A stretch of 64,000 nucleotides of DNA, taken from contig JABTTQ020002610.1 of NCBI GenBank assembly GCA_016081115.2, forward strand, positions 620,030-684,029, given 5' to 3'. Under the pieces are notes generated by a model that was not told where the DNA came from, ran no database searches, and was given only the letters and a program-made list of their open reading frames with translations. Below are positions 37,901 through 49,519 of this stretch, piece by piece (position 1 is the stretch's first letter; each line of letters starts with the position of its first letter). A program made the position numbers and the translations under genes. The stretch comes from Rehmannia glutinosa. Taxonomy: Eukaryota > Streptophyta > Magnoliopsida > Lamiales > Orobanchaceae.

Positions 37901-38727
37901 TCATGCTTGCTAGCATGTTTCCAGGAAGAAGGACGTAGCTGTTGAGAAGCAGAAGAAAACAGCTGAAGAGCAGAAGAAAGAAAAGGGAAAATCCGTTGAG
38001 GGGAAAGGTTCAAAGGATATGACTTTAATGGTTGCTAGAACCCCTCAACAAAGACTTGTCACAGCTGACATCATAAGCAAACTCCCAGTGACTCTGCCAC
38101 TCCAACACTCTGCAGTGCCCATTTCTAAGAAGAGGAAAATAGTAGAAGCAAGGATGAAGTAGGTTGAAGGAAAAATGGATGCCCGTGTGATGGACATATT
38201 GAAACAATACGGAGGCATTCCAGCAGGAAGAGACATTGATGCCATTTCAGACATCGGAACCGAGCCGAGATCAGTCGATGGATTCAAAACACTCGAATCC
38301 GAAGGATACTTCGAAGGCATGTCCATAGCCCAAGTCTGGGACTTGTATTGGGAAAAAGGCTTCAAGCTGTGCGAAGAAGGCGACAGCAAGATACTCCTAG
38401 ATCACTCTGGCCCACTGTTGGTCACTCTACAGGAAAGAAGAAGGCCCCAGTACAATACACACCTAGAGGAAGAGGTAGAAGCAATGGAGGAAGAGGTTTC
38501 AGACCTAGACCTCTATCCAAAATATCGAATATATAGATCCAGGAAAGAAAGGATGGATCTATTGGGCTGGGTATGACGAAGTAGCCAACAGGGAAGTGGC
38601 AAGGAAGAATGCTGACTATGTCAAGAGGATTGAAGAAGAAAATAAAAGACAAACTCGTTTGTGGGAAGAAAGACAAGAAAGGAAGAGAAAAGACGAAGTT
38701 TGCGCGAGAAGAGCCTATGAGAGATAA
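34998..38727 (+). pseudogene. Element C accessory (env-position) ORF
   Basis: The start MATTYDFAKLGKQIHTG is shared with A and B. One frame change near 35165 joins to a 302-codon stretch with VEEVAQFYVNVEV, FGSFNQLSKTKLIVM and a Lys/Ala/Pro-rich H1-like part. Acidic Thr/Glu/Ser-rich sequence follows. A charged helical region near 37440-37860 (MERHQASLDMRLDNRDAN, ELLREFHRKELLRVYENMN) predicts a coiled coil. The last part has MDARVMDILKQYGGIPAGRD and a very basic tail ending at a TAA. Breaks occur near 36075, 36520, 36850-37140, 37560 and 37860. No membrane span or signal peptide is obvious. Conservation of the plan in three elements argues for a real protein of unknown role. Confidence 0.7.
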
Positions 38728-39069
38728 AGAAAAAAAGAAGAAAAAAGAGAAAGAGAAGATGACAGAGTCAAGAGGAAAGAAGGAGACAATGGCGATGAAG
38801 TGTTGTTGTCCACCCCTTCATGTATTTTACTGTTGTAAATATATATGTATGTAAGTCTTCTGTACATTGAATAAGAATCTATAATTTTTTCTGCGTAGAT
38901 ATAGAACGCCATGATGCTCTGATACACTTTGTGAACAGCTGTGTAAAGGATAAGAATGTAATGATCAATAAAAGGATCAATTCTACGCATACATTCTCTG
39001 TTTCTACATTGTCTGTATGTATCTCTACTATTTACATTTTGTATGTATGTTTTAAGTTTTGGCATCATC

Positions 39070-39083
39070 AAAACGGGGGAAAT
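39070..39083 (+). other. Element C polypurine tract
   Basis: AAAACGGGGGAAAT abuts the 3' LTR. It differs from B's tract by one pyrimidine. Confidence 0.8.
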
Positions 39084-40672
39084 TGTTGGTATAATTTATT
39101 GTTTAGATTTTGATGAATGTCATGTAAAACTTAGACTAGAAAGTTGGCACCCCATTTTCTTGTAATTTGTATTGAAATAGATAGGGTTGTACTAGCTGAG
39201 TCAAGTCAGCTACGCCTGGACATACAAGAAGTCAACTCAAGACTGGGATGAAGACTCATTGAAGCTGAAAAAAACAAATTTGAGTATAGCAAGGAAAAGA
39301 AGACAAGAACTCGACTGAAGGAGTAGCAGCTATGATACAGCTGTGTGAAGTGTAAGTCAAGTCAACTTAAGATAGCCAAGTCTCAAGTTGAAGTGACAGA
39401 TGGGTCATCCAATGATTGGGAGCTGACTCGAAGTCACCTAGGGAAGTTAAGGAAAGGCAGTCAAGTCAAGACAACTGAAAAGAATCCGTTGCACATAAGT
39501 CAAGAACATTACCTAAACAAGTAATATTTCCATGCTGCCATGTCTTAAAGTGCTCATTCCCAGAAGCGTGCAAAAGGAATAAACCAATGGGAAGTACTGC
39601 ACCTTGTGTCAGACTCTGAAAAGTTGAATGTTCATTTAATACGAGGAAATGTCAAAATCAAGGACTGCAACAAGACAAGCCAACAACCACAAGTGTCTAT
39701 TGAAAATTAGCCTATCTCTTCAATGGGCAAATTTTCAAAAGAGCACTATAAAAAGCTGAGGAATCATTTTGAGAGAGGGTAACCTGAACCACGAACACTC
39801 AAGCTATTATTCAAGTTGTAACCTACAAAAATATTCTCAAGTTATTCAAGTTAATCCTCAAGCCTAAACTTCGAAGGAAATCAATCCAACACCAACAAGC
39901 TGTGAAGGATAGACAACTTCAAACTATTGAAGAGGAAAATTTTGAAGAATTAAAAGGGGTCTACATTCCAAGAAGGACTGTAGAAAGGTTCAAGGTCGAA
40001 CCAGTCTCATGTTATTGGAGGGCTCTGTGATCAAATCCAAGAAGTTCGAGCAAGTGAGCTGTAGTAGCAAAGCGCACCGCCCGTGAAGAAAAGCCGAGTC
40101 GGACGAGAAGCCATTTGTATGACCAAGGCATCTCCTGATCGAGTCCCAAAGGATCAAGTCATTTGTGTGATCAAGACTTGCATCTGGACTGATAACTAAT
40201 TTGTACTCTGATCAATACTTAGTGGATTCCTCCAGGAGTTGGAGAAGAGAGGATTGGAAGAATTACCCCATCTTCGAACCTCTATATAATTTATTGTGTA
40301 ATTTATATTTTAGCATTAACTTACTGCATATTATTTAATATCTGCTGATAATTTGTTATCTAATTGATATTTAACAAAGAGCTAAAACCAAGTGTTAAAA
40401 TGCATTTAAACCAAATTCAAGGGTGTTAAGTCTTCCGCTGAAAATCTCATCACAGTCGAGTTAAGTATTAGACTAAATAGCTGAGTTATTCTATCAACAG
40501 CTCAGTTGAGTCTATTGAGTGGCTAACTCTGCTGGTTAACTAACTTAGCTGTCCATTGAGGACATAGCTGTGAAATTAACTCTGAACTAATTTAAAAGGA
40601 CTAAATCGAAAAGTTGGTAAGGTTTATTCAACCCCCCCTTCTAAACCTTACTCACACCCCTTGGGACCTACA
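39084..40672 (+). repeat. Element C 3' LTR
   Basis: The LTR begins TGTTGGTATAA and ends GGGACCTACA. It matches the 5' LTR and keeps more CAG/CTG sites than the 5' copy in its first half. Confidence 0.95.
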
Positions 40673-40677
40673 CAGAT
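40673..40677. repeat. Target site duplication CAGAT, right copy (element C)
   Basis: Matches CAAAT on the left with one change, and equals the unoccupied sequence in unit 2 near 42031. Confidence 0.85.
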
Positions 40678-40980
40678 CAAAAAAATGTTCTAATTTTTTT
40701 AGGGGAGCAAAAATTTGAAATTTCATAATTACATATTTATATTAACTTTTGAAGTTTTATGAAGTTGAGGGCGAATGCGGCTGGTCTCCCCTAGACTTGC
40801 TTATTGCACCAGTTAAAGCCCCTATCTACCCTTTTTAGAGTGCATTGCTCTATTACTAACGCGGAAGTTTTTTATGCTCTGGTGTAAAAAAGATATATGC
40901 TTTCAGTTATGTGTCTTTCAATGTTTCGGTTTCGTGTATATATTGAAATAGGTATACTAATTCAAGCAAGGACATGTATA
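40678..40980. repeat. Host repeat unit 1, right part
   Basis: Continues unit 1 after element C: CAAAAAAATGTTCTAATT and the following sequence match unit 2 from about 42033. The second half (from about 40850) is also found in diverged form at 59000-59120, where it likewise joins the start of the next unit. That order defines the tandem unit, roughly 1.35 kb long. No gene is seen. Confidence 0.8.
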
Positions 40981-42158
40981 GGTACTAAAAGTAATAGTTT
41001 AAGATGAATATGAATATTTGACGCATGAATTATATGAAAAATGTGAAAAACGAGTGATTAATTCACCTTATAGAGAAATGTATGGACATGTAAAATACCT
41101 TCTCACATGTGCAATGTATAGGTTGCCAAATATTTTAAAAAATAACATGAGTATCATGAATATCCTTACATATATGGACCAATGTGCATGAAGTGCGCAT
41201 AAGGAAAGCTTTACCTGTCAATGTAAAAATTAAAAGAATTATAATGTGAAAACAAATATTTAACTCAAATAGGAATAATTGTTGCTCCAAATTAGTGAAA
41301 GTGATAGGTCCTTTTGCTAGTTAATTTTATTTTATTAGTATACAACATATGTAATTTGGTTATTTGCTAATTCTAGGTTTCTTATCTCTCTCACATTGTT
41401 AGTCATGCTTGTAGTTTCAAATTTTAATTAATGAAATATAAAATTTTCACCTAGTCAATTAAAAAAGGTAGCGTCGTAGGAGCAATGGTTTTCTAGAGAA
41501 ATAGAAACAACAATGATTAAGTAAAAACACTGATAATTGCCTGTTCAACAACTTTTAATGCACAACAAAATATAAGTAATTCCCTGAGAGGGAGCTTTTT
41601 CGAACTCGTTAGCAGATATCTAATGAAATATATAATACTTTGAGAGTAATCAAATTATAGTTTGATATGGAAATTACAAGTTGCTTCTTTATTTTTTGCC
41701 AATGTAGAAATTTCATAAGGCAATCATCATCTCGCTATCATGAAAGGCATTTAGGTAGTCATAAAACGATAATTTTCTATGTGATGATTTGCATTAGATG
41801 AAAATTTCCCTACATGAATCGATCCAATTACTCAAAAAGTGCACTACAATAATTCTTTCAATTATGATGGGAAGACGACAAATAAATACATAGGAAAAAT
41901 AAAATAAGGGATCAATGATATCAAATTTAGAAAGATTTCTTGTCCTCCTGTCATACATCTTAGTTGCCATTACGGAGCCAGAAAGAGAATATCGGGGGAC
42001 GAGATTTTTCTTTTTTTCTTGAATATAACAGATCAAAAAATGTTCTAATTTTTTTAGGGGAGCAAAATTTTGAAATTTCATAATTATATATGTTTATTAA
42101 CTTTTGAAGTCTTATGAAGTTGAGGGCGGATGCGGCTGGTGTCCACTAGACTTGCTTA
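40981..42158. repeat. Host repeat unit 2, with empty site for element C
   Basis: Near-identical to unit 1 but uninterrupted at AACAGATCAAAAAATG, the pre-insertion form of the C target. It stops abruptly in CTTGCTTAT, where sequence of the Athila-like element begins. No gene is seen. Confidence 0.8.
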
Positions 42159-43188
42159 TACGCAGGTGCGCTACACCGCGCAATTTCTAGCGATGTAGTG
42201 CACGATGACGGGCTGAACCTGGGCCATTTTAAGTCATGGGCTTTTTGACGGATTTTCGAGGGTTTCAAGCTATAATACAGGAAGTCACGAAAGTAAAAGA
42301 GGTCGGACATTATTTTGAGCACAAGGCAAGGCAAGAGACACAGAGCTAGATTTCGGGACGGCGATTGAAGGCACTTCTCATCTGGACACAGAGAGAATTC
42401 CTTTTCTTTTTCTTCTCAATTCTTTCTTTGCTTTTCTTTGTCGATTCTTGAGATGTATAATTACTTCTTTATGAGTTTTTGTGTAGCAATCATGAGATAA
42501 ACCCATCTTTTCTAGGGGATTGATGTAACTTACGTTTGAACCTATGTTTTGATTTCCAGTTTATGAAATTCGCATGTTTATTAATCTATTTGTGCTATTT
42601 GATTTGACTGCATCTGGAATATCTGATCAATAATTTAGATTGTTTGGCATGTTTGATTTGACACTCAAGAGAGGTAATTGAACGCCTAGCCATAGAATAG
42701 CACAACCTAGGGTTTTATAGAACCGAGAGATTTATGAATCTTTTGAAGCCTGTGATAGAATATTCATCGAGCGTATTAGGGTTTAATTTATGATTTTTAT
42801 ACAGATATCAAAATCAGAATTGGAACCTAGAATCAATTGGCATTCGAGAGAGAAAGTGATAATCGGTAGGAATATTGACTTATAGATTAATAACTTTTGA
42901 TTAATAAACTGGATTGAGAACATAGAGATTAACTAGGTGAAATCAACCCTCTAGAATTCATATCTTAAGTGTTTGATTAATTGTCTGAACCAACTGTTAG
43001 TTTAATTTTAGTTTTATTTTTAATTTAATAAAAACTCATCTTTTTTCGATTTCTAGATAGAATTAAGCTATTTTAATTATAGTACTTAGTATAAAATTTG
43101 AAAAGAATCCCTGTGGAGACGATAACCCTACTTTCAAAACTATACTAAAACTTGACACCGTACGCTTGTGATAAGAATTTCTAGATCA
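42159..43188 (+). repeat. Athila-like element 5' LTR, left end deleted
   Basis: Matches the 3' LTR from TACGCAGG onward through to GATCA. It lacks the GC-rich and upstream parts of the 3' LTR. The join with host unit 2 shares two bases (AT), consistent with an end-joining deletion. Confidence 0.85.
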
Positions 43189-43194
43189 AGTTTT

Positions 43195-43213
43195 TGGCGC
43201 CGTTTCCAGGGAT
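43195..43213 (+). other. Athila-like element primer binding site, Asp tRNA type
   Basis: TGGCGCCGTTTCCAGGGA matches the complement of the plant tRNA-Asp 3' end with two mismatches, as is usual for Athila/Tat elements. Confidence 0.85.
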
Positions 43214-43384
43214 TGTTTTATCCTATTTTAAACTAATACTATTACCACGTAGTCTTAATCATAATCTAGACTAGTTTAGTAATTATAATTTCGTCTTTCT
43301 CATTTGACTTGTCTGTTTTTGCGAGATTCTAAGGATATTAATTTGCTTCCTTTTGATCCAGAGATTGAAAGGACACTTCGAGCA

Positions 43385-44610
43385 ATCAGAGTAGCAAAGC
43401 GAGCACAGAATCGAGCAATGGCAGAAGACGGCGACAATGAGAATAATCGAAATTAGGTTTTGAATGTGCCACCACAGCCTGAGGCACAAGAAAGGGCAAT
43501 CCGGGACTATTTCATGCCGACCGTGAACCAAAATTACTTCGGAATTGTGCGCCAACCCATAAATGCGAATAATTTCGAATTGAAACCGAGACTCATAAGC
43601 ATGGTTCAGCAGAATCAGTTTGGGGGGAGTCCAGTGGATGATCCGAATACACATCTGGCCACGTTATTGGAAATTTGTGACACCATCAAGATGAATGGTG
43701 TGACTGATGAGGCCATTAGATTGAGACTTTTCCCATTTTCACTCCGGGATAAGGCCAGACAGTAGTTACATACGTTCGCCCCTAGGAGTATTAGTTTAAG
43801 CAAAATTCTTCCCTCCCAGCAAGACACTCCAACTTAAGAGAGAGATAGCCCAATTCCAACAGATTGATTTTGAGCCATTATACGAAACTTGGGAGAGACT
43901 TAAAGATCTGTTGTGGAGATGCCCACAACATGGCTATGCAGACTGGCAAAGGGTTCAGTACTTTTACAATGGGCTAAATGGGCATACGAGGACAATACTA
44001 GATGCGACATCATGAGGCACATTGACGGCTAAAACTCCGACTGAGGCCTTACTTATGCTTGAAGAAATGGCCCCAAACAGCTATCAATGGCCCTCCGAGA
44101 GGTCGATCAAGCTTGATTCTTTGGTGTTCTTGAGCTTGATACAATATCAGCTTTGGCAGCTCAAATCTCGAGTCTGACAAAGTAATTAGCAATCATGAAT
44201 ACTGGCGCACACCACAGCAAGCCGCGATCCCACCCACCGCCATTCACGCAGCCGCCACTCACGAGGCCAAGCAAGTCAATTATGTGAATAACCATGATTT
44301 TAATAACATAGGTAACTTATTACCAACTCATTATCACCCGGGACTTCGCAATCATGAGAATCTCTCTTATCGCAACAACAAGAATGTATTGAACCCACCT
44401 CCGGGTTATCCCAACCCATCAAGTTCCAATGCATTCGGAGGTGAAAAGAAGCAGTCGCTAGAGGAGATACTCGGCTCATTCATCGGAGAGACTAGGAATC
44501 GGATGAACATAAGTGATGCACAGATTGATAGTCTGAGTACTAAGATGAGCACAATGGAGACGCATATTAGGTCGATTGAGACACAGATGGGTCAATTGGC
44601 TACAGAGTGA
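43385..44610 (+). pseudogene. Athila-like gag remnant
   Basis: A clean 101-codon piece (43460-43765) reads RDYFMPTVNQNYFGIVRQ, INANNFELKP and VQQNQFGGSP, ending in FPFSLRDKARQ before a stop. These are the classic Athila/Tat capsid motifs. Degraded capsid sequence follows (FEPLYETWERLKDLLWRCP, broken by shifts). A second clean piece (44284-44610) has YPNPSSSNAFGG and METHIRSIETQMGQLA, the linker found before the protease. The protein would form the particle. Several stops make it non-functional. Confidence 0.85.
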
Positions 44611-45267
44611 ATTCATTACAGCAGAAGGGAAAGTTCCCCAGTGATAAAGAGATTAATCCGAGAGAGCACTGCAATGCGATTTATGTGAAAACAAAAGCGG
44701 AAATTCAGCATATCCCCAAAAAATTGCCTATTTATGCGAAACCAGTGGAATCCAAGAAAATGAAGTTGGAAGAGTTTAAGACTGTCTATTTGACAGAGGA
44801 ATGTAGTGCAATAGTCCAGAGTAAACTACCTCAGAAAATGAAGCATCCAGGGAGTTTTACTATTCCATGTACTATTGGAGGAGTTTTCTTCGAGAAACCA
44901 CTTTGTGATATTGGGTCCAATGTGAAGCTTATCTCTCTTTTTGATGTGACAAAGTTTGGGCTTGGGGAGGTGAAGCCGTCCAATATCACCTTGCAGTTTG
45001 CTGATCGATCCATCGCCATCCTTGGGGAATCATTGAAGACGTGTTGTAAGAATTGACAAATTTGTTTTTCATGTGGATTTTGTAGTGTTGGACGTGAATG
45101 AGGACAAGAAAATACCCATAATCTTTGGGCGACCATTTTTAGCCACAGCAAGGGATTTGATCGATGTAGAAACGGGGGAGCTAACTCTGCGGGTAAATCA
45201 GGAGAAAGTCGTATTCATCATCCATCCAACCAACATGCTAGAATTTGAATCAAATGATGGTAAGTAG
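44607..45267 (+). pseudogene. Athila-like aspartic protease remnant
   Basis: The first 149 codons contain HPGSFTIPCTIGGVFF and a catalytic segment CDIGSN where Athila proteases usually have CDLGAS; the aspartate is kept. GEVKPSNITLQFADRS follows. A frame change near 45050 leads to FVVLDVNEDKKIPIIFGRPF and ELTLRVNQEKV, the protease end. Directly after this the RT should start, but the sequence instead passes to the 3' non-coding region. So this is the last coding part of the element. Confidence 0.85.
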
Positions 45268-47431
45268 ATGGTTGGGAATATAGTTGAAGACATTGGAGGT
45301 TGGGAAGTTTCTAAGGGAAATGTGGATAACATGCCTATTGAAGCCCCAACTTGAGGATAATCTGACAAAGTCTGGCTGAAGACTGTAAACTTAGCGCTTC
45401 TTGGGAGGCAACCCAAGCCCCATTTATTGCTTTAGTAGTATTAATATAGTTTAGTAGTTGTTTTTGTTTTTTCTAATTTTTTTGCATTCTTAGGAGTAGT
45501 AAGTTGCATAACACCCCACCCCTCTTATTTATGCAAATCCCACATATCCCACTCCATCTTCACAAAGGAGCATTCTAACACTACACACACTATCTTCATC
45601 TCCTCCACTCACTATTTGGTAAGTTTGCAACTTCCAAACCCCACCCCATGGTTTTTCCCATTTTGTGATTTTTGGTGTGATTGGATTGTAGTAGTGCTAG
45701 GGCAATTGATGTTGATTTGTGGATTGTGGAGTGGTTAATCATGCTAGACTTAAGCTTGGTGTTAGATTTTTGGGATTGAATTGAGTTATCCATTGCATTT
45801 ACTATCTTTTCCCAAACTCATGCATATAAGGTGTTTGATTAAATGCCCCAATGACAATTTCACATTGTTTAGTGTTATCTTGCATATCTATGCTTATCTT
45901 TTTTACATGGCACTATATTTTCCACTTGGGTGTATTATGTACGTACTTTGATTTTTAATTTCTCACCCATAACTGAATTCCTTGGTTCCACGAGTTTTAT
46001 TTTCTTATTTACCTTGCTAGGTTACAAAGATGCGAAACCAAAAAGGGACCGGGCCAAGGCAAAGGAGAACAACAAGACCACACCTCGGAGCATACAACAC
46101 CCACGGACTTGTGCGCTAGGACGCATAGTGAGCTTATACGAGACACCTCATACATGTAGTAGTACCATATGACTTCGATAAGGAGCCTTCACTCCTCGGC
46201 TACCAGGAAAGTCCTTTTTCCCACCTCTCCATTGGGGACAATGTCGTTTTAAGTCTTGGAGGGTGTAGTCTATTTTTATTCATCGAGTCGAGTCTTTCGT
46301 CAAAAAAAATGAAAAAAGAGTCTAGAGTCGAGTCGGGTCATCTGTAAAACTGTGAAACCGCATGACTAAGTTAATTTGTTGAAAATAAGTTGAACGGTCA
46401 AGAGAGCATGTGTTTGAACCGTGATCTATTCTTCTTTCCATCAATTCCATCTATGTGCTCAACTCTTTTGATTTATTTGGGGATGAATTATGCGATTGAG
46501 TGTTTCTTGTATGATCCCACCGGATTCTAGAACTTGTCTGATCACTAGTCGAGGCGAAATCCTAGGTGAAGTAACATTAAGAAAGTGATTTAGGCCATCT
46601 TTGAACAAGCCAGAGCCTAAAATGCCTACTTTATTTTATATTTTCCCTGGTGTCCCATTTTGAGCTTATTAAACACGTTTCTTTGGCAACCAATCGAATA
46701 CCCAGACCCTAAATGTTAAAATCCTAATTACTCATCACTCATACACACAAAGTATAGAAAAATGTTGAAGGTTGAGTAGAGTATAACGAGAAGGGTATGT
46801 GTTTAATTGCATGAAATTGCCCGACAAAAGAAAAGCTGAAACCTCATGTGTAAAGCATGCAAAAGAATAAGTTTAGGGGTTCCGAAAGAGAAAAAAAAAA
46901 TGAAAAACAAAATCAGCGGATTGAAGGTTCATAAACATTGGGGATGTTAAAAAGTGAAGGGTAGTGCCAATTGATGATTCGAAGTGATAATTGTGTGTTT
47001 GGATGATTTGAGACACTTAATCTTATATTTTCCTATCTTACCCTAAGCCTACATTACAAGCTTTGAAAGTCCTATTGATCCTTGTGTTACATTAGCCTAC
47101 ATTAGTGGATATTAGTGTGAAAGACAAGCCTATGGAGTCCGGTAAGCATTTCATCTTTATATTCAGAAAGTGGATCGTCTTGAAAACACTTGATTGCGTG
47201 AATCTATCTGGATAATGAAAACGGAGTTGGCATGGACACTCCACCTTCATGATCGTATTGTGAAAACACGTTCTTTATTGATAGTGAAACGAAATTTGAC
47301 GAATGAGTTATTTTGTGAAGTTTTACAGTTAGTCTGTTAAGTCAATCGTCTTTATTTTTATTTCCATCATGTCTGTTGAATTTTTAGAGTCTGTAATAGC
47401 TTCAGGACAAGCAAATGTCTAAGTTTGGGGG
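45268..47431 (+). other. Athila-like element 3' non-coding region
   Basis: This stretch of about 2.2 kb has no supported gene. It starts with the conserved AACTTAGCGCTTCTTGGGAG segment typical of Athila elements after pol, continues AT-rich, and ends in the purine-rich AAGTTTGGGGG that marks the plus-strand primer. Short ORFs here show no family resemblance. Confidence 0.7.
47421..47431 (+). other. Athila-like element polypurine tract
   Basis: AAGTTTGGGGG just before the inferred 3' LTR start is the usual Athila tract. The LTR start itself is uncertain because the 5' copy lacks this end and no TG is seen exactly here. Confidence 0.65.
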
Positions 47432-48929
47432 TTTTTTAAGTTGGTTTTATACCAACATATTGAGTATTCTAGAATATGATTTTGCGTTGTTTTCGGGTTT
47501 TTTTAGTGTCGTTTGAGTCGAATGTATATAATTAGTTGTCATTTGAGAGTCGAGACTGGACTTGGTAGCCAAAATTGATCAAGAATGATGAAAAAGTGTT
47601 TGGACGGTGAAGATCGCAGTTTAGAAGTTGAAATGCGCAAAAATAATATTCACGGACGAGCGCCACAGCGCCAAAACCCCCGCACCGAAGCACGGGGTCG
47701 AAAACGAAACAGTGGCGCAGGGGAAGGGGGTTCTGCAGCGCCCAAGTCAACGGCTGCATCGCCCGATATACAGCAACACAAGACAACGTTCAGGGCGCGC
47801 TGCAGCGCCCAGGCCAAAGGCCGCAGCACGCCAGCACCAGCATCATTCAGTAAGAGGTCTTTAGTTGGCGCTGCAGCCGTGAGCGGCGCCAGGGGACATA
47901 CGCAGGCGCTGCTGCAGTCAGCGCCATTTCGATCTTGCAAAGACGCATTGTGGGCTGAACACAGGCCATTTTAAGTCGTGGGATTTTTTACGGATTTTCG
48001 AGGGTGTCAAGGTATAAATACAAGATGTCGCGAAAGTAAAAGGGGTTGGACATTATTTTGAGCACAAGGCAAGGCAAGAGACACATAGCTATGGTTCGGG
48101 ACGACGATTGAAGGCACTTCTCATCTGGACACAGAGAGAATTCCTTCTCTTTTCTTCTCAATTCTTTCTTTGCTTTTCTTTGTCGATTCTTGAGATGTAT
48201 AATTACTTCTTTATGAGTTGTTTTACATCCATCATGAGCTAAACCCATCTTTCTAGGGGATTGATGTAACTTACGTTTGAACCTATGTTTTGATTTCTAG
48301 TTTATGAAATTCGCATGTTCATTAATCTATTTGTGATATTTGATTTGATTGCATCCGGATTATCGATCAATGATTTAGATTGTTTGGCGTGTTTGATTTG
48401 ACACTCGAGATAGGTAATTGAACGCCTGGACATAGAATAGCACAACCTAGGGTTTCATAGAACCGAGAGGTTTATGAATCTTTTGAAGCCTGTGATAGAA
48501 TATTCATTGAGCGTATTAGGGTTTAATTTATGATTTTTTATAGAGATATCGAAATAAGAACTGGAAACTAGAATCACTTGGCACTCGAGAGAGAAAGTGA
48601 TAACCGGTAGGAATATTGGCTTATAGATTAATAACTCGTGATTAATGAACTGGATTGAGAACATAGGGGATAGCTAGGTGAAATCAACCCTCTAGATTTC
48701 ATATCTTAAGTGTTTGATTAATTGTCTAAACCAACTGTTAGTATAATTTTAGTTTTATTTTTAGTTTAATAAAAACTCATTTCTTTTCGATTTGTAGATA
48801 GAATTAAGCTATTTTAGTTATAGTACTTAGTATAAAATTTGATAACAATCCCTGTGGAGACGATAATCCTACTTTCAAAACTATACTAAAACTTGACACC
48901 GTACGCTTGCGGTAAGAATTTCTCGATCA
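47432..48929 (+). repeat. Athila-like element 3' LTR
   Basis: About 1.5 kb, ending GATCA. It includes a GC-rich block (47640-47945) with repeated CTGCAGCGCC-like motifs. The right part matches the truncated 5' LTR closely. The bases following it, ACCACATTG, belong to host unit 3. Confidence 0.8.
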
Positions 48930-49519
48930 ACCACATTGTTTCATCATATTGTAAAATGAATTATATGAAAAATATGAAAAACAAGTGATTAATTTACCTT
49001 ATAGAGAAATGTATGAACATGTAAAATACCATCTCGTGCGCAATGTATAGGTTTCCAAATATTTAAAAAATAGTATCAATATACTTTAACATATGGACCA
49101 ATGTGCATCAAGTGCGCATAAGCAAAACTTTACGTGTTAGTGTAAAAATTAAAAGAGTTATAATGTGAAAATAAATATTTAACTCAAATAGGAATAATTG
49201 TTGCTCCAAATTTATGAAAGTGATAGGTCCTTTTGCTAGTTAATTTTATGTTATTAGTATACAACATATGTAATTTGGTTATTTGCTAATTCTAGGTTTC
49301 TTATCTCTCTCACATTGTTAGTCATGCTTATAGCTTTAAATTTTAATTAATGAAACATAAAACTTGCACATTCAATTAAAAAAGGTAGCGTCGTAGGAGC
49401 AATGGTTTTCTAGAGAAATAGAAACAACAATGATTAAGTAAAAACACTGATAATTGCCTGTTCAACAACTTTTAATGCACAACAAAATATAAGTAATTCC
49501 CTGAGAGGGAGCTTTTTCA
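48930..49519. repeat. Host repeat unit 3, partial
   Basis: Matches units 1 and 2 from TGAATTATATGAAAAATATG to GGGAGCTTTTTC, where fragment D begins. Its first bases (CATCATATTGTAAAATG) are also present in the diverged unit 4 but not in units 1 and 2. No gene is seen. Confidence 0.8.

Larger units (their letters stand above)
27293..40672 (+). mobile_element. Element C: complete Sirevirus-like copia retrotransposon
   Basis: The element is 13,380 bp, with LTRs of 1,541 and 1,589 bp, a primer site, gag, protease, integrase, RT, RNase H, a spacer, an accessory ORF and a purine tract. It is flanked by a five-base duplication with one mismatch. It is the best-preserved element in the window, with 455-codon gag and 332-codon RT stretches open. 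It still has frameshifts in gag, a stop and a short deletion in integrase, and stops in RNase H and the accessory ORF, so it is not autonomous as written. Its insertion postdates the duplication of units 1 and 2. Confidence 0.95.
42159..48929 (+). mobile_element. Athila-like Ty3/gypsy retrotransposon, RT/RNase H/integrase deleted, 5' LTR truncated
   Basis: Direct repeats (42159-43188 and 47432-48929) flank an internal region with an Asp-tRNA primer site, Athila-type gag and protease remnants, and a long 3' non-coding part. After the protease, sequence passes within about 120 bases to the CTTCTTGGGAGGCAACCC motif that normally lies downstream of pol. RT, RNase H and integrase are therefore absent, making this a non-autonomous gag-protease derivative. 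The first 470 or so bases of the 5' LTR are missing along with about 225 bases of host unit, so a later deletion removed the left junction and no target duplication can be checked. Confidence 0.85.

Noticed and set aside
34998..38727. Calling the accessory ORF an envelope gene
   Set aside because: Only its position suggests it. I could not see a signal peptide, fusion motif or membrane anchor, so the function is left open.
40678..42158. Host units as LTRs of an unknown retroelement
   Set aside because: Unit copies lack TG...CA ends, primer site or purine tract next to them, and are joined end to start without internal sequence between them.
47585..47974. A 129-codon ORF rich in Arg, Ala and Pro
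   Set aside because: It lies in the GC-rich block of the Athila-like LTR, has no domain, and high GC explains the absence of stops in several frames at once.
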